Under the pieces are notes generated by a model that searched no databases, had not been told where the DNA came from, and saw nothing but the letters and a program-made list of their open reading frames with translations. This document shows, in pieces, positions 28,801 through 36,181 of a stretch of 64,000 bases of DNA. Position numbers and translations under genes: made by a program. How positions within the stretch are numbered: the first letter of the stretch is position 1; each line of letters begins with the position of its first letter. The DNA is from Salinilacustrithrix flava (GTDB taxonomy: Bacteria; Actinomycetota; Acidimicrobiia; Acidimicrobiales; Salinilacustritrichaceae), in NCBI RefSeq assembly GCF_041228405.1, contig NZ_CP133888.1:1488001-1552000 (forward strand), in the 5' to 3' direction.

Positions 28801-28844
28801 CTGGCCTACGGATTCCCCCACATGTGAGGGAATCCGTAGGCCAG
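28801..28844. repeat. palindromic repeat, copy B (best preserved)
   Basis: A 44-bp near-perfect palindrome with a single mismatched pair: the arms CTGGCCTACGGATTCCC and GGGAATCCGTAGGCCAG flank a CACATGTG centre. It lies upstream of the DUF559 gene and 48 bp before the divergent mscR start. It shares blocks with copies A and C. As RNA it would fold into a 21-pair hairpin; as DNA it could be a cruciform or a protein site. Confidence 0.85.
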
Positions 28845-28957
28845 TTCGGGCTCGGGACCTTCTTGTCCCCGATGGCACGTACCGTTCGGCGCACGTCGGG
28901 TGGCCGGTCCACGTCGCCCCTCACCGCTCCACACGGAGCTGGTCGAGGAGGTCGTTC

Positions 28958-29947
28958 GTGCTGCCCGAACCCGTCATCCAGCTGCTTCGCGTCCAGCGCG
29001 GCGTCGTCGCGACCCGTCAGCTGCGAACGCTGACCACGGCCGAGCGACGTCGGATCTTGGAGCGCGAGCCAGAGCTCGAGCGCCTCACCCCGCGGGTGCT
29101 GCGCCACCGGGTCGCCGATCGATCCCGCGAGCAGCACCTCATGGCTGCGGTGCTCGACACCGGCGACGACGCCGGCATCTGGGGCAAGAGCGCGGCGGCG
29201 CTGTGGGGGTTCGGTCGCTTCCGCCCTGCCACACCGCACGTCGGAACGTCGCGGACCCTGGTCCGCGGTCCGCGACTGGGTCAGGTGCACCTCCTGCGAC
29301 ATCTCACTCCGGAGTCGATGACGACGCACCTCGACATCCCGGTGAGCCGACCGGAGGAGACCGTGCTGTGGCTGGCCGGGATGTGGACCCACCAGTGGGG
29401 GCCGAACGGCTTCGACATCGCGGTGCTGCGCACGGCAGCGACCCTCGACCACGCCTGGCGATCCCGGCTCATCGACGGTCACCGGATCCATGCGCTGTGC
29501 GAGCGCAGCGGCGGTCGGGGCCGATCCGGCATCGTCGTCTTCCGCGAGGTGCTCCGGACGAGACCCCCGGACTACAAGCCGGCCGGCTCCGCCCTCGAAG
29601 ACCGCTTCGAGTCGACCCTGCCTTGCGACCTGCGGGACCGGCTGGACCGTCAGGTCGCCGTCGGTGGCGACGACGCCCGTATCGGAGTCGTCGACTACCG
29701 ACACCGCTGCCGGCCGCTCATCCTCGAGATCAACGGCGAGGCCGTGCACTCGCCGATCACCGCCCGCACCGCCGACGCCGAGCGCTATGACGACCTCGTC
29801 GATGCCGGGTTCGAGGTCATGGTGGTGTGGGAGTACGACGTCTTCCACCAGCCGCATCGGATCGTCGCGGCCTTGCGCGAGGTGGAGGCCGGTCCGGTCG
29901 TGCCTCGCGTGATCCGCCCGACCCGCGCCCCGTGGGAGTCCTGGTGA
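28958..29947 (+). CDS. AbiEi-like N-terminal/DUF559 (Vsr-like endonuclease fold) protein
   Basis: A 329-residue protein. Residues about 5-60 (LLRVQRGVVATRQL to TPRVLRHRV) look like the winged-helix N-terminal domain of AbiEi-type antitoxins, and the segment GIWGKSAAALWGFGRF follows as in that family. The C-terminal 100 residues (LEDRFESTL; IGVVDYRHRCRPLILEING; YDDLVDAGFEVMVVWEYDVF) are a DUF559 domain of the restriction-endonuclease-like fold, with D and ExN in plausible catalytic positions. GTG 28958 is preceded at 7 nt by GAGGAGG. No toxin partner is adjacent. The gene is bracketed by palindromic repeats B and C. Such proteins are common, multi-copy and uncharacterised in actinobacteria. 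Confidence 0.75.
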   Translation: MLPEPVIQLLRVQRGVVATRQLRTLTTAERRRILEREPELERLTPRVLRHRVADRSREQHLMAAVLDTGDDAGIWGKSAAALWGFGRFRPATPHVGTSRTLVRGPRLGQVHLLRHLTPESMTTHLDIPVSRPEETVLWLAGMWTHQWGPNGFDIAVLRTAATLDHAWRSRLIDGHRIHALCERSGGRGRSGIVVFREVLRTRPPDYKPAGSALEDRFESTLPCDLRDRLDRQVAVGGDDARIGVVDYRHRCRPLILEINGEAVHSPITARTADAERYDDLVDAGFEVMVVWEYDVFHQPHRIVAALREVEAGPVVPRVIRPTRAPWESW

Positions 29948-29973
29948 ACGAAGCCCTGGTGGAGGGACCCGAA

Positions 29974-30016
29974 CTGGCCTACCGAATCCCCCGGATACGC
30001 GGGATGTGTTGGCCAG
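29974..30016. repeat. palindromic repeat, copy C
   Basis: A 43-bp degenerate palindrome between the convergent ends of the DUF559 gene (29947) and the hydrolase gene (30022). The terminal arms CTGGCC and GGCCAG are exact, the left half matches copies A/B (CTGGCCTACCGAATCCCCC) and the inner right half has diverged. It is flanked by GAAC on both outer sides. It could act as a bidirectional transcription stop, but no T-tract follows. Confidence 0.7.
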
Positions 30017-30021
30017 AACGG

Positions 30022-31053
30022 TCAGGAGGGAGTGGGGGTGAGGGGTTCGATGCGCCAGTTGTGGCTGGGCTCGAGCTGGTACGGCTTGGAGACCGGGCGG
30101 TCGATGGTGAGGGCGAGGGCCTCGGGGCCGTAGCAGACGTCGATCGATGGCGTCCGCTCGGCCAGCGCCTCGCCGAGCACGCCGTCGAGGAGGGAGCCGA
30201 TGACGGCGGGGAGGCTGTCGGCGTCCTCGAGCAGCCAGGAGTGCAGGCCGCCCTCGATGCGCACGAGCGTGCCGCCGGCGGCCTCGGCGGCCTGGCGGGC
30301 GTTGGTGAACCAGATGGTGAGGTCGCGGTCGCCGTGCAGGACCATCACCGGCACGTCAGCGTGGCCGAGGGCGCGCAGCCGGTCGAGGGACCCCTTGGCC
30401 GTGGCGGTGGCGAAGATCGCGGCGGGCAGCGACGGCAGCTCCCGGACCCGCTGGGCCAGCGACGGGGCGGTGAGCCGGGCGAGCGCGCCCATCTGCTTGC
30501 GGCCCTGCAGCGCGCCGATGGCGGTGTCGGTCACGAGCAGGCCGATGCCGAGGGGGAACAGGAACGGCACGTAGCGGGCGGCGCCGGTGAGCTGGTCCCA
30601 CAGGCCGCCGATGGCGGCGTTCACCGGGAGCACGGCGATGGCGCGCTCGGGGTTGCGGGCGGCGAGCTCCACGACGACCCGGCCGCCCATGGAGTGGCCC
30701 ACGAACACGGCGCGCTCGATGCCGAGGTGGTCGAGCACCTGCTCGTGCAGGTCGATGTAGGCCTCCCAGGTCCAGCCCTTCCGGCCGAGCCCGGCGGTGC
30801 GTCCGTGGCCGGCGCTGTCGATGGCGATGACCTTGAACCCGGCCCCGGCGAGCCGCCGGAGCGTGCGGGCGTAGAGCATGCCTTCGGCGATGACGCCGTG
30901 GATCATGACGAGCGGGACGCCCTCGCCGCAGACGGACAGGCCGACCCGGTGGCCGTCGTCGAGCACGACCGTGCGCCGTCGCAGGCGGGGTGGCTTGGTG
31001 GTGGTCGCGGCTGCGATCGCTTCCATCTCGTCGCGGACGGTCCCCTGCGCCAT
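30022..31053 (-). CDS. alpha/beta-fold hydrolase
   Basis: A 343-residue alpha/beta hydrolase. The oxyanion-hole segment is VPLVMIHGVIAEGM (about residues 47-60), the nucleophile elbow VGHSMGGRVVVEL (Ser about 119), the acid Asp in VLHGDRDLTIWF (about 246) and the His in GGLHSWLLED (about 275). The N-terminus is charged with no signal peptide, so it is cytoplasmic. ATG 31053 is taken as the start; an in-frame GTG four codons earlier is possible. The substrate is unknown; esterases, epoxide hydrolases and C-C hydrolases share this pattern. Confidence 0.85.
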   Translation of the reverse strand: MAQGTVRDEMEAIAAATTTKPPRLRRRTVVLDDGHRVGLSVCGEGVPLVMIHGVIAEGMLYARTLRRLAGAGFKVIAIDSAGHGRTAGLGRKGWTWEAYIDLHEQVLDHLGIERAVFVGHSMGGRVVVELAARNPERAIAVLPVNAAIGGLWDQLTGAARYVPFLFPLGIGLLVTDTAIGALQGRKQMGALARLTAPSLAQRVRELPSLPAAIFATATAKGSLDRLRALGHADVPVMVLHGDRDLTIWFTNARQAAEAAGGTLVRIEGGLHSWLLEDADSLPAVIGSLLDGVLGEALAERTPSIDVCYGPEALALTIDRPVSKPYQLEPSHNWRIEPLTPTPS

Positions 31054-31112
31054 GCGGTCAGCCACGGCTGGACCGTACCCAGGAATCGCCCGAAACGGAC
31101 TGATGCCCGAGG

Positions 31113-32063
31113 TCAGGGAGCGAGCGCGGCCATCATCCCGAACAGGGTGACGACGTCGGTGCGACCTCGTTCGGGGTCGAGCTCCCGGTAGACGGTGTCG
31201 ACGTTCACGGCGAGGCGCTCCCGGTCGATCCAGCCGGCGAACTCCCCGAGCGCGATGTCGCGGATCGCCTCCTCCAGCGGCATGCCGTCGGCGTGGCGGG
31301 CCCGGGCCTGGGCGTCGACGAAGACCAGGTAGTCCCGCATGCGGCGCACGCCTGCGACGTCGGTGACCGGGCCGTGGCCGGGCACGACGACCTCGGGGTG
31401 CAGGTCCTCGATGATGAGGTCGCACGCGTCGATCCAGTTGCCGATCGGGCCGGCCCACATGATCGGTGTGCCCTCGATGAAGCAGATGTCGCCGGTGAAC
31501 ACGGTGGACGCGCCCGGCACGTGGGCGATGCAGTCGCCGGCGGTGTGGGCGGGCCCGACCTCGAGCAGCTCGACGCAGGTGCCGGCGACGTCCACCTCGT
31601 GGCGCCCGGTGAACGTGGACGTGGGCGGGGTGAGGGTGATGCCCTCGAACTCGAAGGGCCCGAAGATCCGGGCGAAGAACTCGCCGGTCTCGCCGAGCTC
31701 ACCGTTCTCGCCGGCCTCGACCATGGCGGCGAGCAGCTCGGGCGGCGTGCCCGGCATCTCCTCGGCGCAGGCCTCGGTGGCCACGATGTCGGCGCCGGTC
31801 ACCAGCTCGTTGCCGTAGCAGTGGTCGCCGTTGGCGTGGGTGTTCACCAGCGTGCCGATCGGGTTGGCGCCGGTGAGCGGACCGAACCCGTCGAGCATCT
31901 CCCGGGTGAGCTTCAGGTCGAACAGCGTGTCGACCAGGAGGCTGGCGCCGTCACCGACCACCAACCCGGCGTTCGACCACCCCCAGCCCCCGTCGGGTTG
32001 CAGCCACGCATGGCATCCCCCGTCCAGATCGACGCGACCTCGCTCGTATCCCACCCGTCCCAT
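31113..32063 (-). CDS. MBL-fold metallo-hydrolase
   Basis: A 316-residue metallo-beta-lactamase-fold protein with metal motif NTHANGDHCYGN (about residues 74-85), a second-sphere His in VGPAHTAGDC (about 165) and VFTGDICFIEGTP (Asp ligand). The C-terminal part (VVPGHGPVTDVAG, then YLVFVDAQARARHADG) resembles the cyclase/quinoprotein-relay-like MBL group common in actinobacteria. ATG 32063 has no Shine-Dalgarno but TACGTT lies 7 nt upstream (32071-32076), so translation may be leaderless. Substrate unknown. Confidence 0.85.
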   Translation of the reverse strand: MGRVGYERGRVDLDGGCHAWLQPDGGWGWSNAGLVVGDGASLLVDTLFDLKLTREMLDGFGPLTGANPIGTLVNTHANGDHCYGNELVTGADIVATEACAEEMPGTPPELLAAMVEAGENGELGETGEFFARIFGPFEFEGITLTPPTSTFTGRHEVDVAGTCVELLEVGPAHTAGDCIAHVPGASTVFTGDICFIEGTPIMWAGPIGNWIDACDLIIEDLHPEVVVPGHGPVTDVAGVRRMRDYLVFVDAQARARHADGMPLEEAIRDIALGEFAGWIDRERLAVNVDTVYRELDPERGRTDVVTLFGMMAALAP

Positions 32064-32078
32064 CGGGCGGAACGTATC

Positions 32079-32612
32079 TCAGGCGGGGTGGCGCTGCTCG
32101 ATGGACGTGAGCAGGGCCCGGTGCTCGGTCTCGTCGATCTCCTCGCGCTCGAGCGCGTCGTCCACCGCCATGACCAGCTCGGGCAGGTCGGTGCGCACGA
32201 CGGCGAGGGTGGTGCCGTCGGTCCCGCCGATGTCGACGGGCAGGAACGCGAGCCGGACGTAGGGCGGGGGCAGCTCACCGCCGGTCAGGACGAGCACGCC
32301 GCGGAGCTCGTCGCCGCCGGACTCCTGGTCGGCGCGCAGGGCCTGCCGGAACCGGTCGTGGTCGAACAGGTCGCGCACCGCCACCTCGCCGGAGGGGCGG
32401 CGCAGCTCGGCGACCAGCGGTGCGTCGAGCAGGTCCCGGTCGAAGGCCGGCGCGTCGTCGTCGAAGAGCACCTGCACCACGGTGTGGTCGACGCCCTCCA
32501 CCGCGAGGGCGCTGACGTCGACGCCGAGCACGCCCCGCTCCCAGGCCGGCGACCCGACCGCGGTCTCCACCCGTCCGGGTCCGCCGATGAGCTCCAGTCG
32601 CAAGAGGTCCAC
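32079..32612 (-). CDS. hypothetical protein, 177 residues
   Basis: A soluble acidic 177-residue protein of unknown family starting at GTG 32612. It begins with a beta-rich region (DLLRLELIGGPGRVETAVG) and ends with a charged helix (DDALEREEIDETEHRALL) like the C-terminus of gas-vesicle or bromodomain-unrelated helical tails; no motif is recognisable. A CAGGAT hexamer lies 6 nt upstream of the GTG, with no Shine-Dalgarno. It is 15 bp after the start of the MBL gene on the same strand and divergent from the ABC exporter. Codon bias matches its neighbours. Confidence 0.6.
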   Translation of the reverse strand: MDLLRLELIGGPGRVETAVGSPAWERGVLGVDVSALAVEGVDHTVVQVLFDDDAPAFDRDLLDAPLVAELRRPSGEVAVRDLFDHDRFRQALRADQESGGDELRGVLVLTGGELPPPYVRLAFLPVDIGGTDGTTLAVVRTDLPELVMAVDDALEREEIDETEHRALLTSIEQRHPA

Positions 32613-32690
32613 GCAGCGATCCTGGCAGCCGCGGCGCGCCCAGTGGCAGGGCGCGGTGGCAGCAAGGGCCGGTCTCCCTAACCTGCGCTC

Positions 32691-33827
32691 GTGCTGCTGG
32701 CCACCCGCGAGATCGCCCGGTCCAAGGTGCGCTTCGGCCTGCTCGCCGGCGCGGTGGGCCTGCTCGTGTTCCTGATCCTGTTCCAGCAGGCGCTCTTCGG
32801 CGGCCTGGTCCAGGGCTTCATCGGCGCGATCGAGAACCAGGACTCGCCGGTCCTCGTCTACAACGAGCAGGCCCGGCGCAACGTCGAGGGCAGCTTCCTC
32901 CTCCCCGACCAGATCGAGGCGTTGGGCGGCGTCGAGGGCGTCGAGCAGGTCGTGCGCATCGGCGAGGCCACGTACACGGTGGAGGCGGGCGGCGAGCTGG
33001 TTGACGGCGTGCTCTTCGGCTACCCGCTCGACGCCGGCGGCCTGGGCGCCCCCACCTCGTTGACCGAGGGTCGCCTGCCCGAGGCCCCGGGGGAGGCCGT
33101 CGCCAGCAGCGCGGACGCCGCCGACGGCTTCGACATCGGCGACACCGTCCGGATCGCCGCCGACGGCGGTCCCGAGATCGAGGTGGTCGGCCTCGCCGAG
33201 GACGTGCGCTTCAGCGTGGCCCCCACCCTGTTCGTCGACTACTCGACCTTCGAGGACGCCCAGCGCGCCGTGAACCCCAACGCCCAGGCGGTGCTGCCCT
33301 CGATCGCGGCCGTCCGGCCTACCGACGGCACCGACCCGGGCGAGCTCACCGCCCGCATCGACGACGAGGTCGACGGCGTCGAGGCGCTCACGAACGCCGA
33401 CGCCGTCGACTCGGCGCCCGGTGTGGCCGCGGTGAACCAGTCGTTCCAGATCATCCTCGCCCTGGCCTTCGGCGTCGTCACCCTGGTCGTGGCCTTCTTC
33501 TTCCTGATCCTCACCGTGCAGAAGGCCAAGCCGCTCACGCTGCTCCGAGCGGTGGGCGCGCCGTCGGGCTACCTCATCCGCAACCTGGTCGTCCAGATCC
33601 TGTTCGTGATGGGTGCCGGCATCGCCATCGGCATCGGCATGGTGTTCGCCGTCCGCCCCATCTCCACCGGCGGTGCCATCGAGCTCGACCTCGAGCCGTC
33701 CACCGTCATCCCCACCATCATCGGCCTCACCGTGCTCGCCCTCGTCGGCAGCATCGGGGCGATCCGTCGGGTGCTGCGCATCGACCCGATCCGGGCCACC
33801 GTCGACACGGGGAGCGAGCTGGCATGA
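32691..33827 (+). CDS. ABC transporter permease, FtsX/MacB type (first)
   Basis: A 378-residue permease with the MacB/FtsX arrangement: an N-terminal membrane segment (FGLLAGAVGLLVFLILFQQALF, about 13-34, split here), a large extracytoplasmic domain (about 40-240) and three C-terminal membrane segments (ALAFGVVTLVVAFFFLIL; VVQILFVMGAGIAIGIG; TIIGLTVLALVGSIGAI). Start GTG 32691 sits 6 nt after a -10-like TAACCT (32679-32684) with no Shine-Dalgarno. Its stop overlaps the start of the second permease (ATGA). With the second permease and the ATPase it would form a heterodimeric exporter or mechanotransmitter of the DevC/LolCDE class. Cargo unknown. Confidence 0.88.
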   Translation: MLLATREIARSKVRFGLLAGAVGLLVFLILFQQALFGGLVQGFIGAIENQDSPVLVYNEQARRNVEGSFLLPDQIEALGGVEGVEQVVRIGEATYTVEAGGELVDGVLFGYPLDAGGLGAPTSLTEGRLPEAPGEAVASSADAADGFDIGDTVRIAADGGPEIEVVGLAEDVRFSVAPTLFVDYSTFEDAQRAVNPNAQAVLPSIAAVRPTDGTDPGELTARIDDEVDGVEALTNADAVDSAPGVAAVNQSFQIILALAFGVVTLVVAFFFLILTVQKAKPLTLLRAVGAPSGYLIRNLVVQILFVMGAGIAIGIGMVFAVRPISTGGAIELDLEPSTVIPTIIGLTVLALVGSIGAIRRVLRIDPIRATVDTGSELA

Positions 33828-34927
33828 GGTTGGCCGTCCGCGAGCTGCTCCGCCGGCCCGGCCGCTTCACCGTCGTCGGCGGCGCGCTCACCGTCCTCGT
33901 CCTGCTGCTCCTGTTCCTCGGCGGCCTGCTCGACGGCCTCTACCTCAACTCCACCGGCGCGGTCCGCACGCTCGATGCCGACGGCATCGTCTTCTCCGAC
34001 GACGCCCGCCAGTCGTTCCTGCGCTCCGAGATCACGGCCGACCAGCGGGCCGAGATCGACGAGGTCGACGGCGTGGCGGCGACCGGAGGGCTGGGCTTCG
34101 CCCTCCTCGGCGTGCAGATCCCCGACGGCGACGAGGTCGTCGACGGCGCGGTCGTCGGCTACGAGCTGGCGTCCGACGAGCTGCCCGAACCGCCCGGCAC
34201 CGGCGAGGCCCACGCCGACCGCCAGCTCGAAGACGAGGGTGCGTCGGTGGGCGACACGGTCCTCGTCGGCCCGGCCGAGGTGCCGCTGACCATCGTCGGC
34301 TTCGTCGACGACACCAACTACCTGCAGCAGGGCGGCCTCTGGGTCGAGCCCGAGACGTGGCGCTCGGTGCTGGCCGAGAACCGCCCCGACGCCATCGTCG
34401 CCGACGGCTCGTTCCAGTCCCTCGTCGTCCGGGTCGACGACGGCGCCGACGTCGACGCCGTCCTCCGGGCCATCGACGACGCCACCGGTGCGACCGAGAC
34501 CCTGAGCCAGGCCGAGGCCATCGACGCGATCCCCGGCATCACCGAGCAGAACGCCACGTTCACCGCGGTCATCGGCGTCACGATCTTCGTCGCCGGCCTC
34601 GTCATCGCCCTGTTCTTCGCCCTCCTCACCCTCGAGCGCCTCGGCCTCTACGCCGTGCTCAAGGCCGTCGGCGGGTCGTCGCGCACGCTCGTCGCCGGCG
34701 TGGTCGTCCAGTCGGTGGTCGTGGCCGCCGGCGCGTTCGTGCTCGGCGGCCTGCTCACCCTCGGGCTCCTCCAGATCGTCCCCGACGGCATCCCGCTCCA
34801 GCTCGAGCCGTCCCGCGCCCTGTCCACCCTCGCCAGCATCACCGTGGCCGCCGTCGTCGGCGCCCTGGTGTCGCTCCGGCGCATCGTCCGCATCGACCCG
34901 GCGTCCGCCATCGGCGCCGGCGCCTGA
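33824..34927 (+). CDS. ABC transporter permease, FtsX/MacB type (second)
   Basis: A 367-residue permease of the same plan as the preceding one: N-terminal segment (LTVLVLLLLFLGGLLDGLYL), extracytoplasmic domain, and C-terminal segments (GVTIFVAGLVIALFFALL; GVVVQSVVVAAGAFVLGG; LASITVAAVVGALVSL). The ending VSLRRIVRIDPASAIGA is typical of FtsX-like domains. It overlaps the first permease by 4 nt and is 13 nt before the ATPase gene. The pair is diverged but colinear, which suggests heterodimer formation. Confidence 0.88.
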   Translation: MRLAVRELLRRPGRFTVVGGALTVLVLLLLFLGGLLDGLYLNSTGAVRTLDADGIVFSDDARQSFLRSEITADQRAEIDEVDGVAATGGLGFALLGVQIPDGDEVVDGAVVGYELASDELPEPPGTGEAHADRQLEDEGASVGDTVLVGPAEVPLTIVGFVDDTNYLQQGGLWVEPETWRSVLAENRPDAIVADGSFQSLVVRVDDGADVDAVLRAIDDATGATETLSQAEAIDAIPGITEQNATFTAVIGVTIFVAGLVIALFFALLTLERLGLYAVLKAVGGSSRTLVAGVVVQSVVVAAGAFVLGGLLTLGLLQIVPDGIPLQLEPSRALSTLASITVAAVVGALVSLRRIVRIDPASAIGAGA

Positions 34928-34940
34928 CCCGGGAAGCCCC

Positions 34941-35618
34941 ATGCCCAGCCCCGCCCTCCAGCTCACCGACGTCCGCAAGACCTACCGCTCCGGCGACGAG
35001 GAGGTGGTCGCCCTCGACCACGCCACACTCGAGGTCGGACGCGACGAGCTCGTCGCCCTGGTCGGCCCGTCCGGTTCGGGCAAGACCACGCTGCTGTCGG
35101 TGGCCGGGGCGCTGCTCGGCCCGACCGAGGGCGACGTACGCGTCGGCGACACCGAGATCGGCGACCTGTCGGAGAAGGAGCGCACGGCGTTCCGGGGCAA
35201 GGAGATCGGCTTCGTGTTCCAGGCCGTCAACCTGGTCCCGTTCCTCACCGCCCGGGAGAACCTGCTCGTCGTGGCCGAGATGAACGGCAACCTCGACAAG
35301 GGGGCCAAGCATCGCGCCGACCAGCTCCTCGACGAGCTCGGCCTCGGGCACCGCACCGGCAACCAGCCCGGCGAGCTGTCCGGCGGCGAGCGCCAGCGGG
35401 TGGCCATCGGCCGGGCGCTGATGAACGAACCCAGCCTCGTGCTCTTCGACGAGCCCACCTCGGCCCTCGACACCGAGCTCGGCGAGCAGGTCATGGAGCT
35501 CATCGGCCGGGAGATGCGCTCCCGCGGCGTCGGCGGCATCTTCGTCACCCACGACACCCGCATGACCCACCACGCCGACCGCACCCTCGAGATCATCGAC
35601 GGCCGCCTGAAGGCATGA
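34941..35618 (+). CDS. ABC transporter ATP-binding protein, LolD/MacB type
   Basis: A 225-residue ATPase with Walker A GPSGSGKTTLLSVAG (about residues 40-54), Q-loop near FVFQAVNLVPFLTA, signature LSGGERQRVAIGRAL (about 144-158), Walker B LVLFDEPTSALD and switch His in FVTHDTRMTHHADR. It belongs to the exporter class that powers FtsX-like permeases encoded just upstream. The stop overlaps the start of a protein of unknown function (ATGA). Confidence 0.95.
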   Translation: MPSPALQLTDVRKTYRSGDEEVVALDHATLEVGRDELVALVGPSGSGKTTLLSVAGALLGPTEGDVRVGDTEIGDLSEKERTAFRGKEIGFVFQAVNLVPFLTARENLLVVAEMNGNLDKGAKHRADQLLDELGLGHRTGNQPGELSGGERQRVAIGRALMNEPSLVLFDEPTSALDTELGEQVMELIGREMRSRGVGGIFVTHDTRMTHHADRTLEIIDGRLKA

Positions 35619-36172
35619 CGTCCGGCACCGTCCACGACGTCCTGCCGGAGGAGGCCGACCTGCCCGGCACCGGCTGGCTCGCCATCGACGAGGGCTTCGG
35701 CTCCGACGACCCGGCCCGCACCGCCCCCGGCGAGCTCATCGACTGCGTCGGGCCGGACTTCCCCGGCGACGACGAGGTGGTCGAGACCGCCGCGACCCCG
35801 CACTACGTGCGCCCGCCCGGCCGGCTCGTCCACGGCTTCGGGGTCCGGACCACCACGGTGGAGGCCGCCGGCCGGGCGCAGCTCGTGCTGTCGAGCCGGG
35901 ACTTCGCCGAGTGCCTCGGCCGCTCGGTGGCCGCCGATCTGGATGCCTCCGACAGCGAGGCCGAGCTGCTCGCGGTCGACGTGGAACGCACCGGCCGCGG
36001 GTTCCGGGTCCGCTTCACCGGCGGCACCGGTGACGGCGTGCGGCCCGTCCAGCTCGACGTGGTGTGCGTCGCCGCGGACCGCTCCGTCGGCCTGCTGTGG
36101 TTCGCCGACACGCCCGACCCGTTCCCCGAGGACGACCTGGTCTCGGTGATCGAGCGCGTCCGGGCCCGCTGA
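35615..36172 (+). CDS. hypothetical protein coupled to ABC exporter
   Basis: A 185-residue protein whose ATG overlaps the ATPase stop by 4 nt, so it is the last gene of the exporter operon. It has no signal peptide or membrane segment. The sequence has alternating strands, a Cys in ELIDCVGPDF and another in FAECLGRSVAADL and DVVCVAADR, with a distant resemblance to PknH-type extracellular sensor domains, but without a signal sequence it would be cytoplasmic. The coupling suggests a role with the transporter (regulator or cargo handling). Function unknown. Confidence 0.7.
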   Translation: MTSGTVHDVLPEEADLPGTGWLAIDEGFGSDDPARTAPGELIDCVGPDFPGDDEVVETAATPHYVRPPGRLVHGFGVRTTTVEAAGRAQLVLSSRDFAECLGRSVAADLDASDSEAELLAVDVERTGRGFRVRFTGGTGDGVRPVQLDVVCVAADRSVGLLWFADTPDPFPEDDLVSVIERVRAR

Positions 36173-36181
36173 CGCAACCCC

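Noticed and set aside
23114..30016. The palindromic repeats as a dispersed CRISPR array.
   Set aside because: Three copies are thousands of bases apart, have no regular spacers and no cas genes are present.
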